In this document: piece by piece, positions 1 through 9,184 of the stretch
Layout: each line of letters opens with the position of its first letter
Position numbering within the stretch: position 1 is the stretch's first letter
Assembly: GCF_900102895.1 (NCBI RefSeq)
Contig: NZ_FNGD01000002.1
Span: forward strand, 62,001 to 126,000
DNA length: 64,000 nucleotides
Source of the DNA: Arthrobacter sp. ov407
GTDB taxonomy: Bacteria > Actinomycetota > Actinomycetes > Actinomycetales > Micrococcaceae
Direction: 5' to 3'
Made by a program: the position numbers and the translations under genes
Notes under the pieces: model-generated
The model's input: only the letters and a program-made list of their open reading frames with translations
What the model was told of the DNA's origin: nothing
Databases searched by the model: none

Positions 1-1426
1 TGACGGTCACGAGGTCGCCGGGCCGGGGCACCTCGGCCCCGGCGGGCACGGAGAAGTGCACCAGCCGTTGGTCCTGGGACCGGCCGGAGAGGCGGTGGGT
101 TTCCTGAGCCTTGCGGCCCGACTGGGCTGTCACCATGACCTCGACGCGGCGGCCGAGCTGCCTGGCGTTTTCCTCTGCGGCGATCCGGTCCTGCAGGGCC
201 GTGAGGCGCTCAAAGCGTTCCTGGACCACGGCCTTGGGCAGCTGGTCCGGCAGGTCGGCGGCGGGCGTGCCCGGTCGCTTGGAGTACTGGAAGGTGAAGG
301 CGGTGGCGAACCGGGACTTCTCCACGACGTCGAGCGTGGCCTGGAAGTCCTCCTCGGTCTCGCCGGGGAAGCCGACGATGATGTCCGTGGAGATGGCGGC
401 GTGCGGGATCTTCTCACGGACCTTGTCCAGGATGCCGAGGAACTTGGTGGAGCGGTAGGACCGTTTCATATCCTTGAGGACCTTGTCCGAGCCGGACTGC
501 AGGGGCATGTGCAACTGCGGCATGACGTTGGGGGTCTCGGCCATGGCGTCGATGACGTCGTCCGTGAAGGCGGCCGGGTGCGGGCTGGTGAACCGGACGC
601 GCTCCAGGCCCGGGATGTCGCCGCAGGCGCGCAGGAGCTTGGAGAACGCCTGCCGGTCGCCGAATTCGACGCCGTAGGAGTTCACGTTTTGACCCAGCAG
701 AGTTACTTCGATGGCGCCGTCGTCCACGAGTGCCTGGATTTCGGCCAGGATCTCGCCGGGGCGGCGGTCCTTTTCCTTGCCCCGCAGCGCCGGGACGATG
801 CAGAAGGTGCAGGTGTTGTTGCAGCCCACGGAGATCGATACCCAGCCTGAATAGACGGAGTCCCGCTTGGTGGGGAGAGTGGAGGGAAAAACATCCAGCG
901 ATTCGAGGATCTCCAGCTGGGCCTCGTTGTTGTGGCGGGCCCGGTCCAGCAGCGCCGGCAGGGCACCGACATTGTGGGTGCCGAACACGGCGTCCACCCA
1001 CGGCGCCTTCTTGAGGATGGTCTCCCGGTCCTTCTGTGCGAGACATCCGCCGACGGCGATCTGCATCCCCGGGTTGGCTGCCTTGACCGGGGCGAGGATG
1101 CCGAGGTTGCCGTACAGCTTGTTGTCGGCATTCTCGCGGACCGCGCAGGTGTTAAAGACCACGACATCGGCCAACTCACCGGCGGAAGGAACGTAACCTG
1201 CGGCTTCGAGCATGCCGGCCATCCGCTCGGAATCGTGCACGTTCATCTGGCAGCCGAAGGTGCGCACCTGGTAAGTGCGGGGCTGGGCCGACCCGGAACT
1301 TTCCGTCGCGGCCGCCGGGTCTGCAGCGAAGGTCGCAGGCGCTGCTGGCGGCACTGCCGGAGACGGTGCTGGAGTCGCTGCGGGAGAAGTCGTGCTGGCC
1401 GCTGGGGAGGGAATGGTAAAACTCAC
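1..1426 (-). CDS. miaB: tRNA-2-methylthio-N6-dimethylallyladenosine synthase MiaB (3' end outside window)
   Basis: Radical-SAM methylthiotransferase that adds a 2-methylthio group to i6A37 of tRNAs reading UNN codons. Reading from a GTG at 1426, an Ala/Pro-rich leader of about 48 residues precedes the N-terminal MTTase domain, with cysteines in [21 protein letters not shown] and GGCLAQKD. The radical SAM cluster motif [15 protein letters not shown] lies near residue 200. The last residues in the window ([19 protein letters not shown]) look like the C-terminal TRAM domain, so only a short tail is missing. It lies downstream of recX on the same strand with a 67-nt gap, as in many actinobacteria. 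The Ala/Pro-rich leader is longer than in many homologues, so a later start is possible. Confidence 0.95.
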   Translation of the reverse strand, partial: MSFTIPSPAASTTSPAATPAPSPAVPPAAPATFAADPAAATESSGSAQPRTYQVRTFGCQMNVHDSERMAGMLEAAGYVPSAGELADVVVFNTCAVRENADNKLYGNLGILAPVKAANPGMQIAVGGCLAQKDRETILKKAPWVDAVFGTHNVGALPALLDRARHNNEAQLEILESLDVFPSTLPTKRDSVYSGWVSISVGCNNTCTFCIVPALRGKEKDRRPGEILAEIQALVDDGAIEVTLLGQNVNSYGVEFGDRQAFSKLLRACGDIPGLERVRFTSPHPAAFTDDVIDAMAETPNVMPQLHMPLQSGSDKVLKDMKRSYRSTKFLGILDKVREKIPHAAISTDIIVGFPGETEEDFQATLDVVEKSRFATAFTFQYSKRPGTPAADLPDQLPKAVVQERFERLTALQDRIAAEENARQLGRRVEVMVTAQSGRKAQETHRLSGRSQDQRLVHFSVPAGAEVPRPGDLVTV

Positions 1427-1493
1427 TTGTTAAGGGTAACGGGTAAGGGTAACGGGCTGTGGCCGGGCCTGCGTAGACCCCGGATCGGGGGCC

Positions 1494-2171
1494 TTATTCC
1501 CCGACTCCGGCACGGCCGGTGACGGCGTCGAGTACCTCGCCCACAATCCGGAAGGCGAGCGAGGGCTGGTATCCCTTGCGGGCCAGCATTGACGCGAGGC
1601 GGCGCGTGATCTTGTCTCGCTCCGCCCGGTCTTCACCGCCGGTGAATCCCCGCAGCTTGCGCTCCACGAGCTCACGGGCCGCCGATTCTTCGTCGGCGTC
1701 GCTAACTTGTTCCAGGGCGCCGGCGGCGGTTTCCGGGTCGATGCCCTTGTCCGCGAGTTCGCGCCGCAAGGCCCCCTTGGCGAGTTTGCGCGTTTGGGAC
1801 CTGCTGCGGACCCACATGTCGGCGAACTCGGTGTCGTCAACCAGCCGCACTTCCTCGAAGCGGTCCAGGACGGCCTCGGCGACGTCCTCGGGAACGTTGC
1901 GCTCGGCCAGCTTGCGCGAGAGCTGCAACCGGCTCTTGGGCGAATTCGTCAGCTGCCTCAGCACGATGGCGCGAGCGACCGCTGCCGGGTCCGCGTCCGG
2001 ATCCAGTTCCGGAGACGGTGCCGCCCTTGAACCGCGGGAGCCGCGGGACCCCCGGGTCCCGCGGGAACTGCGCCCGTGGGAACCGTCATGCGGGTCGGCA
2101 GCGCCGTCGGGGTCAGGGTTCCTTGGACGGAACCCTGACCCACGACTCGCTCCTGCGTTAGAAGCCGTCAA
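1494..2171 (-). CDS. recX: RecA regulatory protein RecX
   Basis: RecX binds and modulates the RecA filament. The conserved helical region begins near residue 60 ([16 protein letters not shown]) and continues through [18 protein letters not shown] to the C-terminal repeat ending in VLDAVTG. The first 55 residues are low complexity, including a GSRGSRGSR run coded by GC-rich palindromic DNA, and are probably disordered. The upstream-most start is a TTG at 2171 that overlaps the recA stop by 14 nt. A perfect hairpin lies at 2112-2139, inside this N-terminal stretch, so translation could begin later. Co-transcribed with recA at least by position; the start is uncertain. Confidence 0.92.
   Translation of the reverse strand: MTASNAGASRGSGFRPRNPDPDGAADPHDGSHGRSSRGTRGSRGSRGSRAAPSPELDPDADPAAVARAIVLRQLTNSPKSRLQLSRKLAERNVPEDVAEAVLDRFEEVRLVDDTEFADMWVRSRSQTRKLAKGALRRELADKGIDPETAAGALEQVSDADEESAARELVERKLRGFTGGEDRAERDKITRRLASMLARKGYQPSLAFRIVGEVLDAVTGRAGVGE
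2112..2139 (-). other. Perfect stem-loop at the recA/recX junction
   Basis: An 11-bp perfect inverted repeat (GTCAGGGTTCC and GGAACCCTGAC) with a 6-nt loop, starting about 18 nt after the recA stop codon. No T-run follows in the direction of transcription. It more likely attenuates or processes the recA-recX message than fully terminates it. It also lies within the predicted 5' coding part of recX. Confidence 0.7.
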
Positions 2172-3210
2172 CGGCCTTCAGCTTCGGCGACTCTTCGGTT
2201 TCGGCCGGGGCCTTGACACCGACGCCAAGCTTTTCCTTGATCAGGCGCTCGAGTTCGGCCGCCAGCTCCGGGTTGTCGCGCAGGAAGCGGCGGGAGTTCT
2301 CCATGCCCTGACCCAGCTGGTCGCCATCGTAGGTGAACCAGGAGCCCGACTTCTTGATCAGGCCGTGCTCGACACCCATGTCGATAATGCCGCCCTCGCG
2401 GGAAATGCCCTGGCCGTAAATGATGTCGAACTCGGCGATCTTGAAGGGCGGGGCCATCTTGTTCTTGACGATTTTGGCCTTGGTGCGGTTGCCGACGGAA
2501 TCCGCGCCCTCTTTCAGGGTCTGGATCCGGCGGACGTCGATGCGGATGGAGGCGTAGAACTTCAGCGCCTTACCACCGGTGGTGGTTTCCGGTGAGCCGA
2601 AGAAGACACCGATCTTTTCGCGCAACTGGTTGATGAAGATGGCAGTGGTTTTCGTCTGGCTCAGGCGGCCGGTGATCTTACGGAGGGCCTGGCTCATCAG
2701 GCGGGCCTGCAGGCCCACGTGGCTGTCGCCCATGTCGCCTTCGATTTCCGCGCGGGGAACGAGGGCGGCCACCGAGTCGATGACAATGACATCGAGGGAA
2801 CCCGAACCGATGAGCATGTCCATGATTTCCAGCGCCTGCTCGCCGGTGTCCGGCTGGGAGACCAGGAGCGCGTCGGTGTCGACCCCCAGCTTCGCGGCAT
2901 ATTCCGGATCGAGGGCGTGTTCGGCGTCGATGAAGGCTGCGATGCCGCCCTGGCGCTGGGCGTTGGCAACGGCGTGCAGCGCGACCGTGGTCTTACCGGA
3001 TGATTCCGGACCGTAGATTTCCACCACGCGGCCGCGGGGCAGGCCGCCAATTCCCAGGGCGACGTCCAATGCGATGGAGCCGGTCGGGATGACTTCGATG
3101 GGCGCACGGACTTCATCGCCGAGGCGCATAACCGAGCCTTTGCCGAACTGCTTGTCAATCTGGGCAAGCGCTGCGTCGAGCGCCTTCTGGCGATCCGGGG
3201 CTGCGGCCAT
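2158..3210 (-). CDS. recA: Recombinase RecA
   Basis: DNA strand-exchange ATPase and co-protease for LexA cleavage, central to recombination repair and the SOS response. The 350-residue length is typical. It shows the N-terminal [20 protein letters not shown] helix, Walker A GPESSGKT near residue 67, and [13 protein letters not shown]. Walker B is [12 protein letters not shown], followed by the DNA-binding region [12 protein letters not shown]; the acidic/charged tail ends VDGF. The start is an ATG with AGAGGTG upstream. It has a roughly 240-nt upstream region with an SOS box near 3384. No intein or frameshift is seen. Confidence 0.99.
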   Translation of the reverse strand: MAAAPDRQKALDAALAQIDKQFGKGSVMRLGDEVRAPIEVIPTGSIALDVALGIGGLPRGRVVEIYGPESSGKTTVALHAVANAQRQGGIAAFIDAEHALDPEYAAKLGVDTDALLVSQPDTGEQALEIMDMLIGSGSLDVIVIDSVAALVPRAEIEGDMGDSHVGLQARLMSQALRKITGRLSQTKTTAIFINQLREKIGVFFGSPETTTGGKALKFYASIRIDVRRIQTLKEGADSVGNRTKAKIVKNKMAPPFKIAEFDIIYGQGISREGGIIDMGVEHGLIKKSGSWFTYDGDQLGQGMENSRRFLRDNPELAAELERLIKEKLGVGVKAPAETEESPKLKAVDGF

Positions 3211-3383
3211 GATTCACACCTCTAATACTTTCTCGCTGTGGAGTGGCCCTATAGGCCCTTCGTCTGTCATCACTGACGCTACTGGCACCCTCCGACAAAG
3301 TTGTCGCGGGATCCGCATATGTGGAAAACCACGCATGTGGAAAATTCTGCATGGGAAAAGCTCTGAAAAAAGCATATCGCTAT

Positions 3384-3399
3384 CCGAACAGATATTCGA
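3384..3399 (-). promoter_or_regulatory. LexA-type SOS box upstream of recA
   Basis: CGAACAGATATTCG matches the actinobacterial/Gram-positive SOS consensus CGAAC-N4-GTTCG at 9 of 10 fixed positions. It lies about 175 nt upstream of recA. On the minus strand a TTGTTC overlaps its left end and a degenerate TAGCGA/GCGATA follows about 15-17 nt on, so a LexA-repressed promoter probably sits here. The recA message would then have a leader of around 150 nt. Confidence 0.8.
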
Positions 3400-3450
3400 A
3401 CAAGCGAGCGGCGTGTCAGGCGTCACCTCATGCCAGCGGCGTGTCAGGCG

Positions 3451-3687
3451 TTAGCGCGGTCCCGTGGTGTCGCGGGGTTTGACGTCCCGGCCCAACCGGC
3501 GCTCCGGCGGGACGTCCTGGACGTCGCACAGGGCAAGCCACACCTGGCGGGGAGGAACGCCCGCGCTGAGGGCCTGGTCCGCTGTGCGTCCCCCGACCCC
3601 GGCCAGGACCAGCGAGCCGCTCAGGACGTGGGAGTACCCCGCACCGAACTCGTCGTCCATAAGCCGCCAAAAGTCACTAATTCGCAC
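3451..3687 (-). CDS. DUF3046 family protein
   Basis: A 78-residue protein of the actinobacterial DUF3046 family, which is characteristically encoded next to recA and has no established function. Family hallmarks are MRISDFWRLMDDEFGAGY at the start, the central ALSAGVPPRQVWLALCD, and VPPERRLG near the end. It starts with GTG. The gene lies directly upstream of recA on the same strand; the SOS box sits between the two, so recA has its own promoter. The C-terminal residues KPRDTTGPR extend slightly past the usual domain end. Confidence 0.93.
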   Translation of the reverse strand: MRISDFWRLMDDEFGAGYSHVLSGSLVLAGVGGRTADQALSAGVPPRQVWLALCDVQDVPPERRLGRDVKPRDTTGPR

Positions 3688-3715
3688 GAGTAAAGTCTCT
3701 CACGGCCTAGGACTC

Positions 3716-3721
3716 TAGAAT
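3716..3721 (+). promoter_or_regulatory. Putative -10 box for a leaderless marR-family transcript
   Basis: TAGAAT followed by exactly 7 nt and the ATG at 3729, with no ribosome binding site. The geometry suggests the transcript begins at the start codon. No convincing -35 box was found. It favours the ATG at 3729 over the one at 3720, which overlaps the box. Confidence 0.5.
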
Positions 3722-3728
3722 GGTTGCC

Positions 3729-4253
3729 ATGAGCAACCCAACAGAGTCCGCGGGAGATTCCTCTCCCGGAACCGCCGGCGCGGACGCCGCCCTGGACGCC
3801 GTCGAGAACCAGTTGAGCCTGCTCTGGCGCCGGGGCCGGTCGATTTCCCATCAACTCTCGCGCCAGGTCCACCCGGACATGGAACCCGCCGCCTACGGGT
3901 TGCTCAGCGTGATCCGCAAGCAGGGCCCCATCAGGCTCACCGATCTCGCATCCTGCATCGGCGTCGGCAAGCCTTCGGTGAGCCGTCAGATCGCCTTCCT
4001 CGAGGGCCTCGGCCTGATATCGAAGGAAGCGGACCCGCTGGATGGCCGGGCGCAAGCCATCCGCCTGACGAGCGAAGGGGAGGAACGGATGCACCAAGTC
4101 CAGGACGCCCGGCGTGAGGTGTTTCGGGAACGCCTGTCCGAGTGGCCGGCTGAGGACCTGCAGGCTCTTGCCATGTACATGGCGAAACTCAATGCCACCT
4201 ACGAACGCGATGGGTTCCCCCGGGACGAACACGTCAAAGGACCCCCGGCCTGA
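3729..4253 (+). CDS. MarR family transcriptional regulator
   Basis: A 174-residue winged-helix regulator. After a Gly/Ser/Ala-rich N-terminus, the dimerisation helix begins at about residue 25 (AVENQLSLLWRRGRSISHQLSRQ). The recognition region reads RLTDLASCIGVGKPSVSRQI and the wing contains KEADPLDGRAQAIRLT, the DxR(x)6-L pattern typical of MarR. Ligand and targets are unknown. It stands alone between divergent DUF3046 and a convergent regulator, with a strong terminator spanning its stop codon. The ATG at 3729 fits a leaderless promoter; the ATG at 3720 is the alternative start. Confidence 0.93.
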   Translation: MSNPTESAGDSSPGTAGADAALDAVENQLSLLWRRGRSISHQLSRQVHPDMEPAAYGLLSVIRKQGPIRLTDLASCIGVGKPSVSRQIAFLEGLGLISKEADPLDGRAQAIRLTSEGEERMHQVQDARREVFRERLSEWPAEDLQALAMYMAKLNATYERDGFPRDEHVKGPPA

Positions 4254-4269
4254 GCCGGAGGTCCTTTTC
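4235..4269 (+). terminator. Rho-independent terminator spanning the marR stop codon
   Basis: AAAGGACC ... GGTCCTTTT with an inner CCCGGC/GCCGG pairing forms a long GC-rich stem followed by TTTT. The marR stop codon TGA lies in the loop region. It may also serve the opposite-strand gene ending at 4296. Confidence 0.8.
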
Positions 4270-4295
4270 TTGCGTCTTGGGTGGTGAGTTGGCGT

Positions 4296-4748
4296 CTAGC
4301 GAGCTCCGGAAAGGAGGCCCTTCGCCAGCTCGTCGTTGAGGTCGGAGTTGATCTCTCGGTCGAGATCGCGGCCGTAGCGCTGCGCGAACTCCTGGGGGAC
4401 GGTGTCCGGAACCGCGACGCCCTCGGCGACCGCAACGCGGTCGCTGACTTCGCGGAGCATGCTCGAGAGCGGAACATCGAGGGCCGAGCAGATCGAGGAC
4501 AGCAACTCCGAGGAGGCTTCCTTCTGGCCGCGTTCCACTTCGCTCAGGTAGCCCAGGGAAACACGGGCACTGTGCGAGACTTCCCGGAGCGTACGGCCTT
4601 GGCGCTGGCGGACATCGCGCAGGACATCACCGATTTCGTGACGTAGTACAACCATCTTGCGCTCCTTCTGTTCGCTCTTGGCCTGATCGGCGAGGCCCAC
4701 ATCCTTCCAGCGGACAACGCCGTTTACGGATACGGGCTGCTTTACCAT
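4296..4748 (-). CDS. XRE family transcriptional regulator, ClgR-like
   Basis: Cro/C1-type HTH protein resembling ClgR, the actinobacterial activator of clp protease genes. The HTH core reads [35 protein letters not shown], followed by [23 protein letters not shown], which is close to ClgR proteins. The C-terminus ends in GLLSGAR. ClgR itself is known to be degraded by ClpP, often through a hydrophobic/Ala C-terminus; that tail is not obvious here. Two starts are possible: 4748, used here, and an internal ATG at 4655 preceded by an excellent GAAGGAG site that would give 119 residues. Neighbours are cinA and pgsA, an arrangement conserved with mycobacteria. ClgR identity is by family resemblance. 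Confidence 0.88.
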   Translation of the reverse strand: MVKQPVSVNGVVRWKDVGLADQAKSEQKERKMVVLRHEIGDVLRDVRQRQGRTLREVSHSARVSLGYLSEVERGQKEASSELLSSICSALDVPLSSMLREVSDRVAVAEGVAVPDTVPQEFAQRYGRDLDREINSDLNDELAKGLLSGAR

Positions 4749-4775
4749 CTGTATCGCCTTGCTCCTCGTACTGTC

Positions 4776-4798
4776 GAGTCCGCCGGTGGGGCGGACTC
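4776..4798 (-). promoter_or_regulatory. Leader stem-loop upstream of the ClgR-like gene
   Basis: Perfect 9-bp inverted repeat GAGTCCGCC / GGCGGACTC with a 5-nt loop, 28 nt upstream of the 4748 start. A TAGGAT -10-like hexamer lies further upstream near 4815, so the hairpin would be in the untranslated leader. Confidence 0.5.
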
Positions 4799-4886
4799 TG
4801 CTGATGATTTCATCCTAGGCGCCTCCCTTATTTGGAAGCGACACAATGTAACAACTATTCGGAATCAACTTTTGTTCCCGGCAACT

Positions 4887-5429
4887 TTACGCCCGGTAGC
4901 CTTCGGAAGATAGGGCTTCCAGCAGGCGTTCCAAGGCGGCGCCGCACGCGAGTGCGCGGATCTCGGCGCGGCTCCCTTCAAAGGAATAGGGGTACGACGT
5001 CGATCCTCCCGCCGTGGCGATGCCGATAAAGACCGTGCCCACCGCTTTGCCGTCGTGTCCTTCGGGCCCGGCCACACCGGTGGTGGACACGCCGACATCG
5101 GCGCCGCAGATGCGGCGCGCGCCGTCGGCCATGGCCGCGGCGACTTCTCCGTCCACGGAGCCGACGGCGTCGAGCAGCTCGCCGGGGACGCCCAGGACGT
5201 CGGCCTTGACCTTGTTGGCGTAGGACACCACGCCGCCCTGCAACATCCCGGAGGCGCCGGGCGTGTCGGCCAGCATGGCGGTGACCATCCCGGCCGTGAG
5301 GGATTCGGCGGTGGCGGCTGTCATCCCGCGGCCGAGGGCGCCGGTGACGGCCTGCTCCGCCAGACGGTGCAGGTTGGGGTGCAGCTTGGGATGAGGACTG
5401 GGGTGAAGGTCTGGCTCCGCATGGTTCAT
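4887..5429 (-). CDS. cinA: CinA-family nicotinamide-nucleotide amidase (C-terminal domain only)
   Basis: PncC-type amidase that deamidates nicotinamide mononucleotide to nicotinate mononucleotide for NAD recycling. The 180 residues cover only the CinA C-terminal domain, as in many actinobacteria; the N-terminal molybdopterin-binding-like domain is absent. Diagnostic segments are TAATAESLTAGMVTAML, GGVVSYANKVKADVLGV, and GVSTTGVAGPEGHDGKAVG with the catalytic-region serine/threonines. The N-terminus has a His/Pro/Leu-rich repeat (LHPSPHPKLHPNLH) of unknown meaning. The start overlaps the pgsA stop (ATGA), indicating translational coupling. Confidence 0.93.
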   Translation of the reverse strand: MNHAEPDLHPSPHPKLHPNLHRLAEQAVTGALGRGMTAATAESLTAGMVTAMLADTPGASGMLQGGVVSYANKVKADVLGVPGELLDAVGSVDGEVAAAMADGARRICGADVGVSTTGVAGPEGHDGKAVGTVFIGIATAGGSTSYPYSFEGSRAEIRALACGAALERLLEALSSEGYRA

Positions 5430-6064
5430 GGCTTGTTCTCCCTTACCCGTGCCTTCTCGGCCCTAATGCCGGCGGCCCGCAGCTTGAGGGCCTCAATGAC
5501 GTATTCGCCGCCGGTCCACAGGGTGATGGCCAGCGCAGCCATCATCACGACGAACGCCACAACGCCCAGCCACGGGGCAATGGACGACAGCGGAAGGATG
5601 TAGAGGAAGATGGCCACTGTCTGCACCACGGTCTTAAGCTTGCCGCCGCGCGAGGCCGGGATTACGCCGTAGCGGATAACGAAGAACCTCAGCGCGGTGA
5701 TGCCCCACTCCCGGACCAGGATCAGGATGGTGACCCACCACGGCAGTTCCTGGAGCAGCGAGAGCATCACCAGCGCGGAGCCGATCAGAAGCTTGTCGGC
5801 GATCGGGTCCGCAATCTTGCCAAAGTCGGTAACGAGGCCGCGGGACCGGGCGATGTCGCCGTCGAGCTTGTCCGTATAGATGGCCACCGCGAAAACGGCG
5901 GCGGCCGCCCAGCGCCAGACGCCGTTCTGGGCCTGCAGTCCCGGGGCGTCGAGGATGAGGAACCAGACGAAGAACGGCACCAGCACTATCCGCAGCATCG
6001 TGAGGACATTCGGCAGGTTCCAGATCCGCGAGGCAGATCCGGCATTGGCTTCGGCGCTATTCAC
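5426..6064 (-). CDS. pgsA: CDP-diacylglycerol-glycerol-3-phosphate 3-phosphatidyltransferase
   Basis: Membrane enzyme making phosphatidylglycerophosphate from CDP-diacylglycerol and glycerol-3-phosphate. The CDP-alcohol phosphotransferase signature is present: DKLDGDIAR, eight residues, then GKIADPIAD, with all four acidic positions. About five to six hydrophobic segments are visible, beginning VLTMLRIVLVPFFVWFLIL. Length (212) is normal. Starts with GTG. Upstream TAGCCT-N6-GTG could be a leaderless promoter, but AGGAAG also forms a plausible ribosome site. Forms an overlapping pair with cinA. Confidence 0.95.
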   Translation of the reverse strand: MNSAEANAGSASRIWNLPNVLTMLRIVLVPFFVWFLILDAPGLQAQNGVWRWAAAAVFAVAIYTDKLDGDIARSRGLVTDFGKIADPIADKLLIGSALVMLSLLQELPWWVTILILVREWGITALRFFVIRYGVIPASRGGKLKTVVQTVAIFLYILPLSSIAPWLGVVAFVVMMAALAITLWTGGEYVIEALKLRAAGIRAEKARVRENKP

Positions 6065-6089
6065 CTTCCTAGGCTACCGTCTTCGCACG

Positions 6090-9011
6090 CTACCGTCCGG
6101 TGAGCGACCAGGCGTCCTCTGAGCCGTCTTCGTCGCTGGAGCCGCCATCGGCGCCGTCGTGGTAGTCGATCGGCTGGGTGCGGTTCTCCAGGTCGGCCGC
6201 CACGAGGTCCTCCGCGTAACCGCCCTGGGCGATGTTCGCGTTGGCGTTATCGCTCAGGGCCGCGGTCTGCGAGTCAGCGGCCACCGGGCCGTCTTGGCCC
6301 TTCATCGCGGCCAGCACGGCGGCGAGGTCGTCCGGCTTGACCAGCACGTCGCGCGCCTTGGAACCTTCGGAGGGTCCCACAACTCCCCTGGACTCGAGCA
6401 GGTCCATGAGGCGGCCGGCCTTCGCGAAGCCGACCCGGAGCTTGCGCTGCAGCATCGAGGTGGAACCGAACTGGGTGGTGACGACAAGCTCGGTGGCCTG
6501 GAGCAGGACCTCGAGGTCGTCCCCGATGTCGTCGTCGATCTGCTTCTTCTGCGCCTCGGGCGCGACGTCGTCGCGGTAGACGGCCTTGAGCTGGCCCTTG
6601 ACGTGCTCGACCACCTTGTGGATCTCGGACTCGGTGACCCAGGCGCCCTGGACACGCATCGCCTTGGAGGCTCCCATCGGCAGGAACAGGGCATCACCCT
6701 GGCCGATGAGTTTTTCGGCGCCCGGCTGGTCCAGGACCACCCGGGAGTCGGTGACGGAGGAGGTGGCGAAGGCCATGCGGGAGGGCACGTTCGCCTTGAT
6801 CAGGCCGGTCACGACGTCGACTGACGGACGCTGGGTGGCCAGGACCAGGTGGATGCCCGCCGCGCGGGCCAGCTGGGTGATGCGGACAATCGAGTCTTCG
6901 ACGTCGCGCGGGGCCACCATCATGAGGTCGGCGAGTTCGTCCACGATCACCAGCAGGTACGGGTACGGCTTGATGACGCGTTTGGAATCGACCGGCGGGT
7001 GGACCTTGCCGGCCCGGACGGCCTTGTTGAAGTCGTCGATGTGCTTGAAGCCGTAGTTGGCGAGGTCGTCATAGCGGGCGTCCATTTCCCGGACCACCCA
7101 CTGCAGGGCCTCGGCCGCCTTTTTCGGGTTGGTGATGATCGGCGTGATGAGGTGCGGGACCCCTTCATAGGCCGTGAGCTCCACGCGCTTCGGGTCCACC
7201 ATGACCATGCGGACCTCGTCCGGGGTGGCCCGCATCAGGATCGAGGTGATCATCGAGTTCACGAACGAGGACTTGCCGGCTCCGGTGGCACCGGCCACGA
7301 GCAGGTGCGGCATCTTGGCCAGGTTGGCCACGACATAGCCGCCCTCGACGTCCTTGCCGACCCCCATGACCATGGGGTGGTCGGTGCGGCGGGCGTTCTG
7401 GCTGCGGAGCACGTCGCCCAAGGACACGGTTTCGCGGTCCGTGTTGGGGATTTCGATGCCGATCGCGGACTTGCCCGGGATGGGGCTCAGGATGCGCACA
7501 TCCGAGCTGGCGACCGCATAGGAGATGTTCTTGGACAGGGCGGTGACCCGCTCCACCTTGGTGCCCGGGGACAGTTCGATTTCGTAGCGGGTCACGGTGG
7601 GGCCACGGCTGAAGCCGGTGACCTGCGCCTCCACGTTGAACTGGTTGAGGGTCTCGGTGAGCGAGGCGACAATCGCGTCGTTGGCCTCGGTGCGTTCCTT
7701 GGGGATGGAACCGGGCGTCAGCACGTCCGACGCCGGCAGGGTGTAGGTGACGTCGCCGGCCAGGGAGAGCTGTTCGGTGCGCTGCGGAATCGGAGTGGGC
7801 AGCGGTGCGGGCGCCACCGGGTTGGAGGGGACCTTGGCGGCGGCCGCGGCGGCGGCGGGGTTGAGCGATCCCGCGGCCACCATCCCTGGGGTGACCAGCG
7901 GGATGGCCTCCGTGGCGTCCTCGCCAACGGACCCCGCGGTGCCGAGGCCTTGGGCGGCCTTGATCTTTTCGACGGCGATCTCGGCCTGGGTGGGACGGCG
8001 GACGCCGGGCGCGACGCCAGAGGGCGCTTTCGCGCCCTTCGCACCCTTGGCGGGCGGCTCCTCGTCGTCGTCGATCACGGCGCGCTCGAAGGCTTCGTCG
8101 CCTACGTAGCCTTCCAGGCCGGACTCGTCGTCGTGGTCCTTGCCGAAGAGACGCTTCCGCTTCTTCTTCGGCGGGGCCGGGGCGTCGTTCTCGTACAGGT
8201 AGCTGCGGTCGTGGCGGTCGCCGGCCTCGTCGTCCTGCAGGTCGATGCCCATCAGGTGCTCGTACGCGTCCCGCAGTCGGCCGGGAATGGCGCCGAAGGG
8301 GGTGGCGGTGACGATCAGCAGCGAAGTGAAGGCCAGCAGGCCGTACACCGCGACGGGGACGGCGGTGTGCAGGGCAGCGAGCGGGGCGGCGGCGAGGTAC
8401 CCGAGCATGCCGCCGGCCCTGCGGAGGCCGTCGAAACCGTCGGCGACCGTCGGCTGGCCGCCGATGATGTGGGCCAGGCCAGAACCGGCGAACGTCATGA
8501 TGAGGAAGCCGATGCCAATCCGGTTGTTGCCGCGGCCGTCGTCGGGCTGGCGGAACAGGCGGAACGCGCACACGAACAGCATGAGCGGCAGCAGCAGGGA
8601 CATCCAGCCGAAAGTGCCGTTGACGATCGCAAAGATGAGGTCGGGCAACCAGCCCGTGAATCCCCACCACGCGAAGGTGGCAACGAAGACTCCCAGGGCC
8701 AGGTTGAACAATGCGGCACCGTCGCGGCGGTCCTCCGGAGCGAGGTCGCTGACGTCGTGGCCGACCCGCCGGATGCCGGCGCCGAAGACGTGGGCGATGC
8801 CCAGCCATGCACCGGCCACCACCCGGACAACCCAGGGCTGGTGCGGCTCAACAACGGCCAGCTGTCGGGTCCGCGCTGTTCCAGTGGTTCCGCCCGCGGT
8901 TCCCCGCTGCCGGGCGGATTTGGATGCGGCGGGACTGGACCCCCGGCCGGGAGAACTGCCTGATTTGCCGCTTGAGTTTCCTCTAGGCGCGGAAGAAGTA
9001 CGAGTCGCCAT
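6090..9011 (-). CDS. ftsK: DNA translocase FtsK/SpoIIIE
   Basis: Membrane-anchored DNA motor that pumps chromosomes through the division septum. After a basic, Ser/Gly-rich N-terminus, four or so TM segments lie in residues 80-260 (for example LFNLALGVFVATFAWWGF). A low-complexity acidic/Ala/Pro linker follows. The motor domain has Walker A GATGAGKSS near residue 575 and Walker B LLVIVDELADLMM near 690. The C-terminal winged-helix gamma domain is visible as TTQFGSTSMLQRKLRVGFAKA. At 973 residues it is typical for actinobacteria. I chose the ATG at 9011 because TACCGT lies exactly 7 nt upstream; a GTG at 9020 is the alternative. The 3' neighbour pgsA is 26 nt away. Confidence 0.97.
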   Translation of the reverse strand: MATRTSSAPRGNSSGKSGSSPGRGSSPAASKSARQRGTAGGTTGTARTRQLAVVEPHQPWVVRVVAGAWLGIAHVFGAGIRRVGHDVSDLAPEDRRDGAALFNLALGVFVATFAWWGFTGWLPDLIFAIVNGTFGWMSLLLPLMLFVCAFRLFRQPDDGRGNNRIGIGFLIMTFAGSGLAHIIGGQPTVADGFDGLRRAGGMLGYLAAAPLAALHTAVPVAVYGLLAFTSLLIVTATPFGAIPGRLRDAYEHLMGIDLQDDEAGDRHDRSYLYENDAPAPPKKKRKRLFGKDHDDESGLEGYVGDEAFERAVIDDDEEPPAKGAKGAKAPSGVAPGVRRPTQAEIAVEKIKAAQGLGTAGSVGEDATEAIPLVTPGMVAAGSLNPAAAAAAAKVPSNPVAPAPLPTPIPQRTEQLSLAGDVTYTLPASDVLTPGSIPKERTEANDAIVASLTETLNQFNVEAQVTGFSRGPTVTRYEIELSPGTKVERVTALSKNISYAVASSDVRILSPIPGKSAIGIEIPNTDRETVSLGDVLRSQNARRTDHPMVMGVGKDVEGGYVVANLAKMPHLLVAGATGAGKSSFVNSMITSILMRATPDEVRMVMVDPKRVELTAYEGVPHLITPIITNPKKAAEALQWVVREMDARYDDLANYGFKHIDDFNKAVRAGKVHPPVDSKRVIKPYPYLLVIVDELADLMMVAPRDVEDSIVRITQLARAAGIHLVLATQRPSVDVVTGLIKANVPSRMAFATSSVTDSRVVLDQPGAEKLIGQGDALFLPMGASKAMRVQGAWVTESEIHKVVEHVKGQLKAVYRDDVAPEAQKKQIDDDIGDDLEVLLQATELVVTTQFGSTSMLQRKLRVGFAKAGRLMDLLESRGVVGPSEGSKARDVLVKPDDLAAVLAAMKGQDGPVAADSQTAALSDNANANIAQGGYAEDLVAADLENRTQPIDYHDGADGGSSDEDGSEDAWSLTGR

Positions 9012-9018
9012 ACCCGCC

Positions 9019-9024
9019 ACGGTA
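9019..9024 (-). promoter_or_regulatory. Putative -10 box for a leaderless ftsK transcript
   Basis: TACCGT on the minus strand, then 7 nt, then the ATG at 9011. No Shine-Dalgarno sequence precedes the ATG and no clear -35 box was found. Confidence 0.4.
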
Positions 9025-9184
9025 CCGGATGCCGGGCCGAAAACCCCGAATTTCCAGGGCGTCCGGGATCATGTTGCCGCCAGCCCCAACGGAAAAACGG
9101 CCTCCCCCGCCTCCCGCCGCCCTCAGGCTGCGGTTGGCCGGGAAGGCCATTTACCAGGCATGCGCCCGGTACGTGTGAAGGACC

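Noticed and set aside
6849..8963. A 704-codon open frame on the plus strand opposite ftsK
   Set aside because: It is antisense to a well-conserved gene and has Gly/Asp/Arg-rich composition typical of third-frame shadows in high-GC DNA; no domain is recognisable.
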